Shown piece by piece: positions 36,905-46,500 of a stretch of 64,000 nucleotides of DNA. The DNA comes from Mesorhizobium loti (GTDB lineage: Bacteria > Pseudomonadota > Alphaproteobacteria > Rhizobiales > Rhizobiaceae), in NCBI RefSeq assembly GCF_002858745.1, contig NZ_PJRO01000001.1, forward strand, positions 248,001 through 312,000, read 5' to 3'. Within the stretch, counting starts at the first letter, position 1. The number at the start of each line of letters is the position of its first letter. The notes below the pieces were generated by a model, which did not search any database, was not told the DNA's origin, and worked only from the letters and a program-made list of their open reading frames with translations. Both the position numbers and the translations under genes were made by a program.

Positions 36905-37900
36905 ATGAAAACCGGAACAGAAAGTCTGGCAGTGGCAAGTCCTCGGCGTCCCAGGCTGGATGAGATCGAGACCGCACGAACCCGGCTGGCCGCCTATATG
37001 CCCCGCACGCCGCTGGTTCACCTCGATCTCGGCTTGCCGGACCGGCGTATATTCCTCAAGCTGGAAACGCTCTCCCCTATCGGCGCCTTCAAGCTGCGGC
37101 CGGCGTTGAGTGCGCTGCTGTCGCGCGACATCGCAACCCTGCGCCGTGGCGTTGCAACCGCAAGCTCCGGTAACATGGCCTACGGTATGGCATGGGCCGC
37201 CAACCGGCTGGGCGTGCCAATGGCCGCCTACATGTATTCGGGAGCGCCACAGACCAAGATCGATGGTGTGCGCAAGCTTGGTGGTGACGTGCGCTTCATC
37301 TCCATGGAGACGTGGTGGCGCTACATCGTCGACGCGGAGCGACCTGAACGCGACGAGCTTCTCATCAACCCTGTGACAGATCAGGGCGTGCTGACCGGCA
37401 ACGGCACCATCGGCCTGGAGATCGTCGAGGACCTGCCCGAAGTCGATGTTGTGGTGACGCCCTTTGGCGGCGGCGGCTTGACGACGGGTGTCGCCAGCGC
37501 AGTCAAGGCGCTGCGTCCACGGGCGAGGATCATTGCCGCCGAGGACGAGAACGCCGCTCCCGTTACCGCTGCGCTTGTCGCAGGGCGTATTGTCGAGATC
37601 GCGACAAGACCATCTTTCGTGAAGAGCATCGGCGGCCCATCGCTGGTGCCGCAACTCTGGCCGGTCGCTAGCCAGTTGATCGACAGCGCGGTTGCGGTCA
37701 GTCTCGATCAGATCACCGATGCGATGCGGCTGCTGTTCTCGAAAGCCAAATTGGTGGCGGAAGGTGCCGGTGCCGCCTCGCTGGCGGTTGCCTTGGCCAG
37801 CGATCAGATCAAAGGCAATGTGGTCTGCGTGATCTCAGGCGGAAACATCGACGCGGCAGCTTATTCGCAGGTGCTGGCCGGTGCCATTCCAGATCCCTGA
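36905..37900 (+). CDS. PLP-dependent threonine/serine dehydratase-family enzyme
   Basis: 331-residue fold-type II PLP enzyme. The PLP lysine is Lys63 in SPIGAFKLRPAL. The phosphate-binding loop is FGGGGLTTG. The usual SGNHAQG motif reads SGNMAYGMAW, so two active-site loop residues differ from standard dehydratases. Length and layout resemble catabolic threonine dehydratase without an ACT domain; it may act on a different hydroxy-amino acid. ATG 36905 follows GGGAG. It stands alone on the plus strand inside the minus-strand riboflavin block. Confidence 0.85.
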   Translation: MKTGTESLAVASPRRPRLDEIETARTRLAAYMPRTPLVHLDLGLPDRRIFLKLETLSPIGAFKLRPALSALLSRDIATLRRGVATASSGNMAYGMAWAANRLGVPMAAYMYSGAPQTKIDGVRKLGGDVRFISMETWWRYIVDAERPERDELLINPVTDQGVLTGNGTIGLEIVEDLPEVDVVVTPFGGGGLTTGVASAVKALRPRARIIAAEDENAAPVTAALVAGRIVEIATRPSFVKSIGGPSLVPQLWPVASQLIDSAVAVSLDQITDAMRLLFSKAKLVAEGAGAASLAVALASDQIKGNVVCVISGGNIDAAAYSQVLAGAIPDP

Positions 37901-37953
37901 TCCGCGAATCCGACACCAAGCGAGGATGGCGGAAGTGCAGCCGCTCGAGCGAA

Positions 37954-38253
37954 TTAGCGCCGCGCAGGCTGAACCGTCATCTCTACGGAAATCATGTCGC
38001 CTGCAGTCAAGTTGAGTTTTTGCCGTACGTTGGCCTTCAGCGGCAGGAGATAGGCCTCATTCTTCGGAAACAGTGACGTGGAGAATGTGACGCCGCCGAT
38101 CCTCGCCTCGATCGGTATCATCCCCCAGCCGTAGCTCACGAATGTCGAGAGCCGCTTTATGTCGTCACTGCATCGCGCAGGTACCGGCGCGAAGAAAAAC
38201 GGAGATGGTCCCCGCCAATGGATTACCTCCGCCTCGAACTGAAACTCAGCCAT
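37954..38253 (-). CDS. DUF1905 domain protein
   Basis: 99 residues of the small beta-barrel DUF1905 family: FEAEVIHWRGPSPFFFAPVP, then YGWGMIPIEARIGGVTFSTS and YLLPLKANVRQKLNLTAGD. ATG 38253 has a TGGGGAA site; the upstream frame belongs to ribE's shadow. Starts 28 bases after the ribE stop, so possibly cotranscribed with ribD-ribE. Function unknown. Confidence 0.85.
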   Translation of the reverse strand: MAEFQFEAEVIHWRGPSPFFFAPVPARCSDDIKRLSTFVSYGWGMIPIEARIGGVTFSTSLFPKNEAYLLPLKANVRQKLNLTAGDMISVEMTVQPARR

Positions 38254-38281
38254 CGTATTCCCCAAAGCACGGGCGCTGGCC

Positions 38282-38899
38282 TCAGAGCCCCTCCTTCGCC
38301 GCCTCCGCCAGCCGCGCCGCATAGCGGGCCATGGTGTCGATCTCGATGTTGATGCGATCACCCACCTGCCGGTCCGCCCAGGTTGTGACCTGCAACGAAT
38401 GGTGGATCAAAAGCACGTCGAAATGTGTGCCGTCCACCTTGTTGACAGTGAGCGAGGTCCCATCCAGCGCCACCGAACCCTTGGGGGCGATGAAGCGGGC
38501 CAGTTCGCGTGGGGCCTCGAGCGTGAAACGGACCGCATCCCCCTCGTCCTTGCGTGCCACGATCAAAGCGGTGCCATCGACATGGCCGGACACAATATGG
38601 CCGCCCAACTCATCGCCGATCTTCAGCGCCCGCTCCAGATTGATGCGGGTACCGGCCTTCCAATCGGATGCCGTGGTGAGCCTCAACGCCTCTTCCCACG
38701 CTTCGACTTCGAACCAGCGGGCGTTGGAGCCCTGTTCCGGCAGCGCGGTCACCGTCAGGCATACACCACCGCAAGAAATCGAGGCGCCGATGTCGATGGT
38801 CGCAGGATCGTAGTTGGTATCGATACGCAGGCCGACGCCTTCCTTGCGTGGAGCAACCGCAGCCACAGTGCCAACATCGGTGACAATGCCAGTGAACAT
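38282..38899 (-). CDS. ribE: Riboflavin synthase (alpha chain)
   Basis: Dismutates two lumazine molecules to riboflavin. 205 residues made of two repeated lumazine-binding halves: MFTGIVTDVGTV at the N-terminus, SCGGVCLTVT in the first half, HIVSGHVDGTALIV and ALDGTSLTVNKVDG in the second. ATG 38899 overlaps the ribD stop by one base (TGATG), so coupling is likely; an upstream start at 38920 would lie inside ribD. Confidence 0.96.
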   Translation of the reverse strand: MFTGIVTDVGTVAAVAPRKEGVGLRIDTNYDPATIDIGASISCGGVCLTVTALPEQGSNARWFEVEAWEEALRLTTASDWKAGTRINLERALKIGDELGGHIVSGHVDGTALIVARKDEGDAVRFTLEAPRELARFIAPKGSVALDGTSLTVNKVDGTHFDVLLIHHSLQVTTWADRQVGDRINIEIDTMARYAARLAEAAKEGL

Positions 38900-40026
38900 C
38901 AGTGAATATCCCTTACCCATTCAGCGCAACGATCCTCGCCGAAGCTGGTCTCGCGCAATTTGCGGAAGCCGGTCGGAATGCTGGTGGCATCGATGGGTGA
39001 AACGATGCCCCCCTCGCCGACCGCCTCCGGGCCGGTGAACAGGATGATACGGTCGACCATATCCTCTTCGAGGAAAGCCTTTGCGACTGCCGCGCCGCCT
39101 TCGACCAGAACGCTGGCCATGCCGAGCGCCGCCAGGTCCTCCATCAGCTCCGGCAATGCGATACGGCCATCGACCGTTTCGGTACCGATAAAGCGCACAC
39201 CACGCCGTTCCAGCGCGCCCCTGTGTTGCGGGTCTGCTTCAGCGCAAGCGGCGATGTAAAGCGGCACACGGTCCACTTCGGCGACCAGCTTGGCCGTTTC
39301 AGGCAAACGAATGTTTCGATCGAGCACGATCCGCGCCGGCGAACGTCCTTCCAGCCCGGGCAGGCGAACCGTAAGCGCGGGATCATCTTCAAGTGCGGTG
39401 CTAATGCCGATCAGAACCGCGTCCGCTTCCGCGCGGATCAGGTGCACCTCCCGGCGCGCGGCATCACCAGTGATAGAGACCTGTCCAGCACCCTTGCGGC
39501 CGATCATCCCGTCGACGGAAAGCGCAAGTTTCAGAATCACTTCGGGTCGCTTGCTGAGAGAGCGAATCAAGTAACCGGCCATCTGCTCGGCGGCCTCTGC
39601 GGCCAGCACGCGCTCGACCACCTCGACGCCGGCATCGCGCAGGATGGCATAGCCCTTGCCGGATACCCGCAGGTCAGGATCGCTGGCAGACCCGACCACC
39701 CGCCTGATACCTGCTGCAACCAACGCATTCGCGCACGGCGGCGTGCGACCGTGATGGGCACAAGGTTCCAGCGTCACATAAGCAGTAGCGCCATTGGCCA
39801 GCGGCCCTGCCTCGGCCAATGCCTCGGTTTCCGCATGTGGACGTCCGCCAACCGCGGTCACACCGGTGCCGACGATCATCGGGCCGGCGCCGTCGTCGCG
39901 CACGATGATGGTACCTACGGATGGGTTGGTGGCGGTGCGGCCAAGATTGCGCCGCGACAGCCGGATCGCTGCTGCCATCAGACGGCGATCGAGAGCCTGC
40001 TGTTCTGAATTGTTATGCGAAGTCAC
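38899..40026 (-). CDS. ribD: Bifunctional diaminohydroxyphosphoribosylaminopyrimidine deaminase / 5-amino-6-ribosylaminouracil reductase
   Basis: Two successive riboflavin steps in one chain of 375 residues. The N-terminal deaminase has the zinc motif GGRPHAETEAL and TLEPCAHHGRTPPCANAL. The C-terminal reductase (about 150-375) shows KLALSVDGMIGRKGAGQVSI and ASVLVEGGAAVAKAFLEE. GTG start at 40026, three bases after nrdR. Operon nrdR-ribD-ribE. Confidence 0.97.
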   Translation of the reverse strand: MTSHNNSEQQALDRRLMAAAIRLSRRNLGRTATNPSVGTIIVRDDGAGPMIVGTGVTAVGGRPHAETEALAEAGPLANGATAYVTLEPCAHHGRTPPCANALVAAGIRRVVGSASDPDLRVSGKGYAILRDAGVEVVERVLAAEAAEQMAGYLIRSLSKRPEVILKLALSVDGMIGRKGAGQVSITGDAARREVHLIRAEADAVLIGISTALEDDPALTVRLPGLEGRSPARIVLDRNIRLPETAKLVAEVDRVPLYIAACAEADPQHRGALERRGVRFIGTETVDGRIALPELMEDLAALGMASVLVEGGAAVAKAFLEEDMVDRIILFTGPEAVGEGGIVSPIDATSIPTGFRKLRETSFGEDRCAEWVRDIH

Positions 40027-40029
40027 GAC

Positions 40030-40494
40030 TTATCCAGCGTCCTCGTCACCCTTCAATTCGCCGAGCACTTCGTGGAAATCCTTGGCTTCGCGGAAGTTGC
40101 GATAGACCGAGGCGAAGCGGACATAAGCGACGTCGTCCAGCGATTTCAGCGCATCCATCACCAGGCGACCAACTTCCGCCGACGGGATTTCGGTTTCACC
40201 CGAGCTTTCAAGCTGACGCACGATGCCGGTGACGGCGCGATCGATGCGATCGGGGTCGACGTTGCGCTTGCGTACCGCCGTCTCGATTGAGCGAGCGAGC
40301 TTGTCGCGATCGAACGGCACTTTGCGTCCGGACTTCTTGACGACGACGAGATCGCGCAGTTGCACGCGCTCGAACGTGGTGAAGCGGCCGCCGCAGTCAG
40401 GGCAGACGCGACGCCGGCGGATGGCAGAGCCATCCTCGGCAGGACGCGAATCCTTCACCTGCGTGTCTTCGGACTGGCAATAGGGGCAGCGCAT
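40030..40494 (-). CDS. nrdR: Transcriptional repressor NrdR
   Basis: Zinc-ribbon/ATP-cone repressor of ribonucleotide reductase genes. 154 residues; the zinc ribbon is [13 protein letters not shown] plus [16 protein letters not shown] with the four cysteines, followed by an ATP cone [20 protein letters not shown]. It precedes ribD by three bases, the usual nrdR-ribD order. Confidence 0.97.
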   Translation of the reverse strand: MRCPYCQSEDTQVKDSRPAEDGSAIRRRRVCPDCGGRFTTFERVQLRDLVVVKKSGRKVPFDRDKLARSIETAVRKRNVDPDRIDRAVTGIVRQLESSGETEIPSAEVGRLVMDALKSLDDVAYVRFASVYRNFREAKDFHEVLGELKGDEDAG

Positions 40495-40530
40495 GGCAGG
40501 CCTTGGCTAGCGATTCTGATTGGGCGCGAG

Positions 40531-40566
40531 GCTAGAGTGTTTCCGACAAAGTAGGAAGCACGGAAG
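40531..40566 (+). repeat. Decayed fragment of the dispersed repeat
   Basis: GCTAGAGTGTTTCCG, then GGAAGCAC and CGGAAGCGG keep the start and imperfect hairpin arms of the family seen at 1901, 14401, 14731 and 23300, but the T tract and the GGAATTGC tail are lost. It lies upstream of nrdR. Confidence 0.5.
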
Positions 40567-40681
40567 CGGAATCCAACATCATCCCCTTTCCCCATTTCCA
40601 GGATCGTGAAAACTCACCTGCACGTCCTCACATCGTCATTTGAAGAACTGACAGACCCCACTTGCGCCGGCTTGACAGCAT

Positions 40682-40715
40682 GAAAAAACCGGCGGTTTTC
40701 GTCATGAAAACCGCC
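40682..40715 (-). terminator. Rho-independent terminator of phoA
   Basis: GGCGGTTTTC and GAAAACCGCC form a perfect 10-bp stem with a 5-base loop. On the minus strand it is followed by GGTTTTTTC. About 120 bases after the phoA stop. Confidence 0.85.
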
Positions 40716-40833
40716 AGTTCATCGGAACCAAAATCATTTTCGTTCTGAAATCTGCATAGACCGCACTTCTGTCCGCGTGCTGCGGCAGAAACGGTCGATG
40801 CCGCTTCTCCGCATGGCGGAAGAGGAAGTCTCA

Positions 40834-42273
40834 TCAATCCGCCAGCTTCAGCGCATCGCGGATGGTGAAGAACATGTCGGTCTGATCCGTCAGGCCGGCG
40901 AAATTGGCAGCGTGCGGGCCGAAAGCCGCAACACGCAGCTGGGCGCCGGTATGTTCCTGATCGTTTTCGTCTTCCGAAGTGCCGTAATTGATGGTGAGGA
41001 CAGCGCCGTCCTTGGTGTTCAGCGCCTGGGTAAGGCCAGTGGACTTGGTTTCGTTCGGAATGATCTGGCTGGTGTGGGCGTGGTCGGCGGTGACGATGAC
41101 GAGCGTCTTGCCGTCGGCCTTGGCGAAGTCGAGTGCAACCTGCACGGCCTCGTCGAGATCGACTGTCTCACCGATCTGGCCGCAAGGATTGGCAGCGTGA
41201 TCCTGCTTGTCGATCGAAGCCCCCTCGACCTGCAGGAAGAAGCCTTTCTCGTTGGTCTTGAGCAGTTCGATCGCTTTGGTGGTCATCGCAGCCAGCGTCG
41301 GCACAGTGGCGGCGCGTTCGCCATTCGGTTCGCAGGTTACAACCGGCTGATCGATGTTGCCGTGGTGGGTAGCCTTCGGGCCTTTCCAGCGCACCGGCAT
41401 GTTGCCTTCCGAAAACAGGCCGAGCACTGGCTTGTCATTGTTGGCTGCGGTCAAGGCCTTGAGCTCGTCGGCATTGGTCACGATCTGAAAGCCGCGTTCC
41501 CTGGCCTGGTCGAGCAGGGTCTTGTCCTTCCAGTCTCCGGCCTTGGCAGTCTCGGCAAAGCTCTTGGCGCCACCGCCCAGAACCACGTCGGCGCGGGTGT
41601 TTAGCAACTGCTCGGAAATCGAGCCGAGGCCGCCATTCTCCAGCGCGTTGGTCGGGCACTTTTCGGCCGTGGCGGTCGGGCCATAGCATTTGCGCTGCGT
41701 GACGTGGGCAACCTGCACGGCTGGCGTGGCGTCCTGGATCTCGGCCGTGGAGACGTCGCCCGTGCCAATACCGGCAGCCTTGGCCAATTCGATCAGCGTC
41801 TTGTGCGGCTTCTCCTGGATGTCGACGGAAATGGCGCCGTTGTAGGTCTTGGTGCCCGTCGCCCAAGCCGAACCGGAAGCGGCGGAATCGGTGACGTAGC
41901 TCGGCTTGCCGCTCTTCTTGTCGAGCGCATAATGCGTGTACTGGCCGGTGACCGGCAGCGCATCGATGCCCTTGAAGAAACCACCGGCGCCTTCGGCAAC
42001 GTTGCGCGCCACGGTGATCTCGGAATCACCCATGCCATCGCCGATGAGCAGGATGACGTTCTTCGCGTCGCCGCCCTGGATGTATTTCTGAAGCTCAGCG
42101 GTGGCCTCGCCGGTCAGACGACGGGCACCGCCCTGCTGGGTAATATCGCCCTTGGCACCACGCTGCAGAAAGGCATCGGCAGCACCCTGTCCGTAGACAG
42201 TGCCGGAAACAAGAAGTGCGGAAAGCGCCGCCGTAGCCAGCAGCGAACGCCTGATGAGATTGGTCATGGTCAT
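40834..42273 (-). CDS. phoA: Alkaline phosphatase (PhoA type)
   Basis: Periplasmic phosphomonoesterase that releases phosphate from organic compounds. 479 residues with a signal peptide ending near YGQGA. Metal and catalytic blocks are [12 protein letters not shown] (Asp79), [14 protein letters not shown] with nucleophile Ser130, [15 protein letters not shown] and [14 protein letters not shown] 42273 follows AAGGA; a second ATG two codons on is possible. A Pho box lies upstream, so expression is expected under phosphate starvation. Terminator 120 bases downstream. Confidence 0.94.
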   Translation of the reverse strand: MTMTNLIRRSLLATAALSALLVSGTVYGQGAADAFLQRGAKGDITQQGGARRLTGEATAELQKYIQGGDAKNVILLIGDGMGDSEITVARNVAEGAGGFFKGIDALPVTGQYTHYALDKKSGKPSYVTDSAASGSAWATGTKTYNGAISVDIQEKPHKTLIELAKAAGIGTGDVSTAEIQDATPAVQVAHVTQRKCYGPTATAEKCPTNALENGGLGSISEQLLNTRADVVLGGGAKSFAETAKAGDWKDKTLLDQARERGFQIVTNADELKALTAANNDKPVLGLFSEGNMPVRWKGPKATHHGNIDQPVVTCEPNGERAATVPTLAAMTTKAIELLKTNEKGFFLQVEGASIDKQDHAANPCGQIGETVDLDEAVQVALDFAKADGKTLVIVTADHAHTSQIIPNETKSTGLTQALNTKDGAVLTINYGTSEDENDQEHTGAQLRVAAFGPHAANFAGLTDQTDMFFTIRDALKLAD

Positions 42274-42338
42274 CGATCCTTCAAAACGGTGATAAGGTCC
42301 CCCGAGACCCGCCCCTTCACTTGTTTTGTTGGAAAGCC

Positions 42339-42356
42339 ATGACCGGCGGATGACAG
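42339..42356 (-). promoter_or_regulatory. Pho box upstream of phoA
   Basis: On the minus strand CTGTCAT, four bases, CGGTCAT: two direct PhoB half-sites with 4-base spacing, only one mismatch from CTGTCAT-N4-CTGTCAT. It ends 66 bases before the phoA start, a good distance for activation. Confidence 0.85.
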
Positions 42357-42412
42357 CCAGGCAGCGGCTCGATGATCATCCCCGCTCCTCGCGGGATATC
42401 CCGAACCGGCAG

Positions 42413-43078
42413 TCAGCGTGCGCCCTCGGCGATCCTTTGCGCGATGATATCGTAGCCGCGCTGCCGGGCATGATCGAGCGTGCTGACGCTGTCACGGTCG
42501 GGGATGTCCTTCGCGCCGGCTTCGACAAGCAGGTTGACAATCTGCTGCTGCACGGGGCCGCCGTCACCCAGGATCACGGCCTCCATCAATGCCGTCCAGC
42601 CGAGATTGTTGACGTGATCGACGTCGATATCGGTTGCCAGCAGGATCGCCACGGTTTCCGGGTAGCCATGATCGGCGGCGGGGATCAAGGCGGTGCCGCC
42701 AAAACGGTTGGTGTCCTTGAGGTTGGCCTTGCCGGTGGCGAGAATGGCCTTCAGGATTTCGTTCCTGCCCTCGGCACCCGCATAGAGGAATGGCGTGTCG
42801 CGAATATCGTCCTTGGCATTGACGTCGGCACCCGCCTCGATCAGCAGCCTGGCCGCCTCGACATTGTCGGCATGGGTGGCAATCAGCAGCGCCGTGCGCC
42901 CCTTGCTGTCGCGCTGTTCCAGGTCTGCGCCGGACACGATCGCGGCCTTGATCGCCGGAATGTCACCAGTGATGACCGCTTCGATCAACATGGACGGCGC
43001 CTCCCTGGCCTCGGCGGCGACGGCACCGGTGATCAGCCCGATCAGAAACACGAAGACGCGAAGAATTTTCGGGAGCAT
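42413..43078 (-). CDS. Exported ankyrin-repeat protein
   Basis: 221 residues. A signal peptide (residues 1-25, cleaved after VAAEAR) is followed by about five ankyrin repeats, e.g. DSKGRTALLIATHADNVEAA and NAKDDIRDTPFLYAGAEGR, NNLGWTALMEAVILGDGG. Likely a periplasmic protein-protein interaction scaffold; partner unknown. It precedes phoA on the same strand, but the Pho box lies between them, so phoA has its own promoter. Confidence 0.88.
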   Translation of the reverse strand: MLPKILRVFVFLIGLITGAVAAEAREAPSMLIEAVITGDIPAIKAAIVSGADLEQRDSKGRTALLIATHADNVEAARLLIEAGADVNAKDDIRDTPFLYAGAEGRNEILKAILATGKANLKDTNRFGGTALIPAADHGYPETVAILLATDIDVDHVNNLGWTALMEAVILGDGGPVQQQIVNLLVEAGAKDIPDRDSVSTLDHARQRGYDIIAQRIAEGAR

Positions 43079-43125
43079 TTCTGCGACCTTTCTTTCAGCC
43101 GCAGCTCATGTGGGACTTGCGCAAC

Positions 43126-43147
43126 AAAAAGGGACCCCTCGGGTCCC
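43126..43147 (-). terminator. Terminator at the end of the ribosomal cluster (after rplQ)
   Basis: GGGACCC, CTC, GGGTCCC form a perfect 7-bp stem; on the minus strand TTTTTGTT follows. 30 bases after the rplQ stop. Confidence 0.93.
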
Positions 43148-43176
43148 TAAATGTCTTTCAAGGAAAACCGAAAGGC

Positions 43177-43602
43177 TTATGCCGCTTCGGTCTCGGCCGC
43201 TTCTGCCTCGATACGAGCGCGGTCGCCTGCGCCCTTGGCCGAAGTATCGCGGTCGACAAACTCGATAACTGCCATCGCAGCGTTGTCGCCCTTGCGGAAG
43301 CCCGCCTTCATGATGCGCAGATAGCCACCGTTGCGCTCCGCATAACGCGGAGCAATCGTGTCGAACAGGCGCTTGACGACCGGTTCGTTGCCGATCTGGG
43401 CAATGACCTGACGGCGAGCGTGCAGGTCACCGCGCTTGCCGAGCGTGACGAGCTTCTCGACGATCGGACGCAGGTCCTTCGCCTTCGGCAGGGTGGTGAC
43501 GATCTGCTCGTGCTCGATCAGAGACACGGCGAGGTTGGCAAACATCGACTTGCGGTGGCTTACGCTGCGGGCGAAGCGACGGCCTTTGAAACCATGGCGC
43601 AT
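43177..43602 (-). CDS. rplQ: Large ribosomal subunit protein bL17
   Basis: 141 residues, with [20 protein letters not shown] and [20 protein letters not shown], the diagnostic N-terminus. The C-terminal tail after residue 120 is Ala/Glu-rich, as is usual in Rhizobiales. Last gene of the alpha operon, before a terminator, 104 bases after rpoA. Confidence 0.98.
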   Translation of the reverse strand: MRHGFKGRRFARSVSHRKSMFANLAVSLIEHEQIVTTLPKAKDLRPIVEKLVTLGKRGDLHARRQVIAQIGNEPVVKRLFDTIAPRYAERNGGYLRIMKAGFRKGDNAAMAVIEFVDRDTSAKGAGDRARIEAEAAETEAA

Positions 43603-43706
43603 GGCTCTTTTCCTTCTTCAGTTGTTCAAGAGGCCAGGGCCTCTGATGGTTTTCCGCATGACCGTCGGATCAAGCGGCTCACGCCGCCGATCCTTGGAAT
43701 TCATGC

Positions 43707-44717
43707 TCAATATTGGTCTTCGTAACGTTTTGCGAGGTCTTCGATGTTTTCCGGCGGCCAGTCCGGCACTTCCATGCCGAGGTGCAGGCCCATCGCTGCC
43801 AGAACTTCCTTGATCTCGTTCAGCGACTTGCGACCGAAGTTCGGCGTGCGGAGCATTTCCGCTTCCGTCTTCTGGATGAGATCGCCGATGTAGACGATGT
43901 TGTCGTTCTTCAGGCAGTTGGCCGAACGCACCGAAAGTTCCAGCTCGTCGACCTTCTTGAGGAGTGACGGGTTGAACGCGAGTTCGGTGACGGCTTCTGC
44001 CGCGACTTCCTTCTGCGGCTCGTCGAAGTTGACGAACAGCGACAGCTGATCCTGCAGGATGCGAGCGGCAAATGCCACAGCGTCCTCACCGGTGACCGAA
44101 CCATCGGTCTCCAGGGTCATGGTCAGCTTATCCTTGTCGAGCTCTTCGCCGTGGCGGGTGTTCTCGACCCTGTAGGAGACCTTCTTGACCGGCGAATAAA
44201 GCGAGTCCACCGGGATGAGGCCGATCGGCGCGTCTTCGGCGCGGTTGCGTTCAGCCGGCACATATCCCTTGCCGGTGTCGACGGTGAATTCCATGCGGAT
44301 TTCCGCGCCCTCGTCGAGGGTGCAGATGACATGATCAGGGTTCAGGATCTCGACGTCGCCCACGGTCTGGATGTCGCCAGCTGTGACGGCGCCCGGACCC
44401 TGCTTGCGCACGACCATGCGCTTGGGACCATCGCCTTCCATCTTGATGGCGATTTCCTTGATGTTGAGCACGATGTCGGTCACGTCCTCGCGCACACCAC
44501 CGATGGACGAGAATTCATGCAGCACGCCATCGATCTGTACGGCGGTGACAGCCGCACCACGCAGCGACGAGAGCAGCACGCGGCGCAGCGCGTTGCCCAA
44601 GGTCAGGCCAAAACCGCGTTCCAGCGGCTCGGCGACCAGCGTCGTCAGCGTCTTGCCCTTCGACGAGAAGTCGATCTTGTTGGGCTTGATCAGTTCCTGC
44701 CAGTTCTTCTGGATCAT
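43707..44717 (-). CDS. rpoA: RNA polymerase alpha subunit
   Basis: 336 residues. N-terminal dimerisation domain with [21 protein letters not shown]-terminal domain (about 245-336) with [20 protein letters not shown] and [19 protein letters not shown], which binds UP elements and activators. ATG 44717 begins [16 protein letters not shown]; the upstream frame is not conserved. Between rpsK and rplQ. Confidence 0.98.
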   Translation of the reverse strand: MIQKNWQELIKPNKIDFSSKGKTLTTLVAEPLERGFGLTLGNALRRVLLSSLRGAAVTAVQIDGVLHEFSSIGGVREDVTDIVLNIKEIAIKMEGDGPKRMVVRKQGPGAVTAGDIQTVGDVEILNPDHVICTLDEGAEIRMEFTVDTGKGYVPAERNRAEDAPIGLIPVDSLYSPVKKVSYRVENTRHGEELDKDKLTMTLETDGSVTGEDAVAFAARILQDQLSLFVNFDEPQKEVAAEAVTELAFNPSLLKKVDELELSVRSANCLKNDNIVYIGDLIQKTEAEMLRTPNFGRKSLNEIKEVLAAMGLHLGMEVPDWPPENIEDLAKRYEDQY

Positions 44718-44817
44718 TTTTTGTCCTTCCGTTTCCCCACCACCATCCAATCGTGGTGGGCGACCTGGAAACCATTCGGGAACGCACGAGGCGTTCCCGA
44801 CGGTGTTCGAAAAATTG

Positions 44818-45207
44818 TTAGACGCGACGCTTCTTGCGCGGGCGGCAGCCATTGTGCGGGATCGGCGTCACATCACGGATCGAGGTAATGGTGAAGCCGG
44901 CAGCCTGCAGTGCGCGAAGCGCCGATTCACGACCCGAACCCGGACCGCAAACCTCGACTTCAAGCATGCGCATGCCGTGTTCCTGCGCCTTCTTGGCGAC
45001 GTCCTCAGCGGCCATCTGGGCAGCGAACGGGGTCGACTTGCGCGAACCCTTGAAGCCCTGGGCGCCAGCCGACGACCAGGCAATCGCGTTGCCCTGCGCG
45101 TCGGAAATAGTGATCATGGTGTTGTTGAAGGTCGAGTTGACGTGGGCGACACCCGACGAAATGTTCTTGCGTTCGCGGCGACGGACGCGTGCGGCTTCCT
45201 TGGCCAT
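44818..45207 (-). CDS. rpsK: Small ribosomal subunit protein uS11
   Basis: 129 residues, with [19 protein letters not shown] and ending [20 protein letters not shown] and the C-terminal [13 protein letters not shown] are the S11 signature. Separated from rpsM by 138 bases that contain a palindrome. Confidence 0.98.
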   Translation of the reverse strand: MAKEAARVRRRERKNISSGVAHVNSTFNNTMITISDAQGNAIAWSSAGAQGFKGSRKSTPFAAQMAAEDVAKKAQEHGMRMLEVEVCGPGSGRESALRALQAAGFTITSIRDVTPIPHNGCRPRKKRRV

Positions 45208-45285
45208 GGTAGTCCTTTCAGTTGATCTCTACACCGCCGTAATGCCAGCGGCTACACCAGGGATAAGACAGTAAGGAAACACGGC

Positions 45286-45330
45286 AGTAGGGCAGTATGT
45301 CTGCCAATCCAATTGCCGTACTGCCCTACT
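45286..45330. repeat. Inverted repeat inserted between rpsM and rpsK
   Basis: AGTAGGGCAGTA (45286-45297) and TACTGCCCTACT (45319-45330) are perfect 12-bp arms around a 21-base loop. Related fragments (GGCAGTA, GCCCTACTCTCC, TTGCCCTAAT) flank it, so the spacer looks like a small degenerate repeat element. It is inside the alpha operon. Confidence 0.85.
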
Positions 45331-45345
45331 CTCCTATTGCCCTAA

Positions 45346-45714
45346 TTACTTTTTCTTGCCGGCAATCGCCTTCGCCGGACCCTTGCGGGTGCGGGCGTTG
45401 GTGTGCGTGCGCTGACCGCGCACCGGCAGCGAACGACGGTGACGCAGGCCGCGATAGCAGCCAAGGTCCATCAGACGCTTGATGTTCATCGAGACTTCGC
45501 GACGCAGGTCGCCCTCGACATGATAGTCACGGTCGATCGCTTCGCGAATCTGCAGCACTTCGGCGTCGGTCAACTGGTTGACGCGGCGCTCGGCAGGAAT
45601 ACCGACCTTGTCGACGATCTCCTGGGCGAACTTCTTGCCAATGCCATGAATGTACTGAAGCGCGATCACGACGCGCTTGTTGGTCGGAATATTGACGCCG
45701 GCTATACGGGCCAT
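45346..45714 (-). CDS. rpsM: Small ribosomal subunit protein uS13
   Basis: 122 residues: [40 protein letters not shown] and [18 protein letters not shown] are classic S13. First gene of the alpha operon, preceded by 196 bases containing a hairpin. Confidence 0.98.
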   Translation of the reverse strand: MARIAGVNIPTNKRVVIALQYIHGIGKKFAQEIVDKVGIPAERRVNQLTDAEVLQIREAIDRDYHVEGDLRREVSMNIKRLMDLGCYRGLRHRRSLPVRGQRTHTNARTRKGPAKAIAGKKK

Positions 45715-45833
45715 GTCTTCTCTTCTCCATTTGGGCCGGACGACAAGGTCGAACCGGCGCTTTGCGTGAACCCGCGTCCGGTGGAGGCCGGCCCTTGCGG
45801 GAGTTCCTGTTCAAAGCAGATGCCTTGTCCTCA

Positions 45834-45851
45834 CGGACAAGCAAAGCTCAT
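45834..45851 (-). promoter_or_regulatory. Hairpin in the rpsM leader
   Basis: CTTGTCC, loop TCAC, GGACAAG: perfect 7-bp stem in the 196-base gap between adk and rpsM, about 120 bases before the rpsM start. No T tract. It may be part of an mRNA control or processing site for the alpha operon. Confidence 0.45.
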
Positions 45852-45910
45852 GCCTGATAGGGAGACGGGCCGCCATACTCCAGCAGCCCGGCCTAGTCAA
45901 GCCGAATTGT

Positions 45911-46500
45911 TCATTTCTGGACAGCTGTGGCCAGAACGGTCTCAATCTGACTGGTCACTGCGTCGATATCGGCCATGCCGTCGACGCCTTTCAGCATACC
46001 TTTGGCGTGGTAGTAACCGATAAGTGGCGCGGTCTTCTTGTAGTATTCGCGCAGGCGCTCTTCGAAGACTTCCGGATTGTCATCCTTGCGCACGGGCTGT
46101 CCGGCAGTTGCCGCTTCCTGTGCGCGCCTGACGATCCGGCCGACCAGAACCTTGTCGTCGACGACGAGTTCGATGACGGCATCGAGCTTGATCCTGCGCT
46201 CGGCAAGCATCGCCTCGACCGCATCGGCCTGCGCCAATGTGCGCGGATAACCGTCGAGGATGAAACCCTTGGCGCAATCAGCCTGGTCGATGCGCTCGGC
46301 AACGATGGCGTTGACGATGGCGTCGGACACCAGTTCGCCGGCATCCATGACAGCTTTCGCCTTAAGACCGACCGGTGTTTCCGCCTTGACCGCGGCACGC
46401 AGCATGTCTCCGGTGGAGAGTTGCGGAATGCCGTGTTTTTCAACCAGTCGCTGCGCCTGCGTCCCCTTGCCCGCGCCAGGCGGGCCAAGCAATATCAACC

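Larger units (their letters stand above)
40495..40833. other. Intergenic region between nrdR and phoA
   Basis: About 340 bases with no credible gene. It holds a decayed repeat copy at 40531-40566 and the phoA terminator at 40682-40715. A short minus-strand open frame at 40628-40837 overlaps the phoA end and the terminator and is rejected. Confidence 0.6.

Noticed and set aside
40628..40837. 69-codon minus-strand frame
   Set aside because: It overlaps the end of phoA and its terminator and shows no protein-like features.
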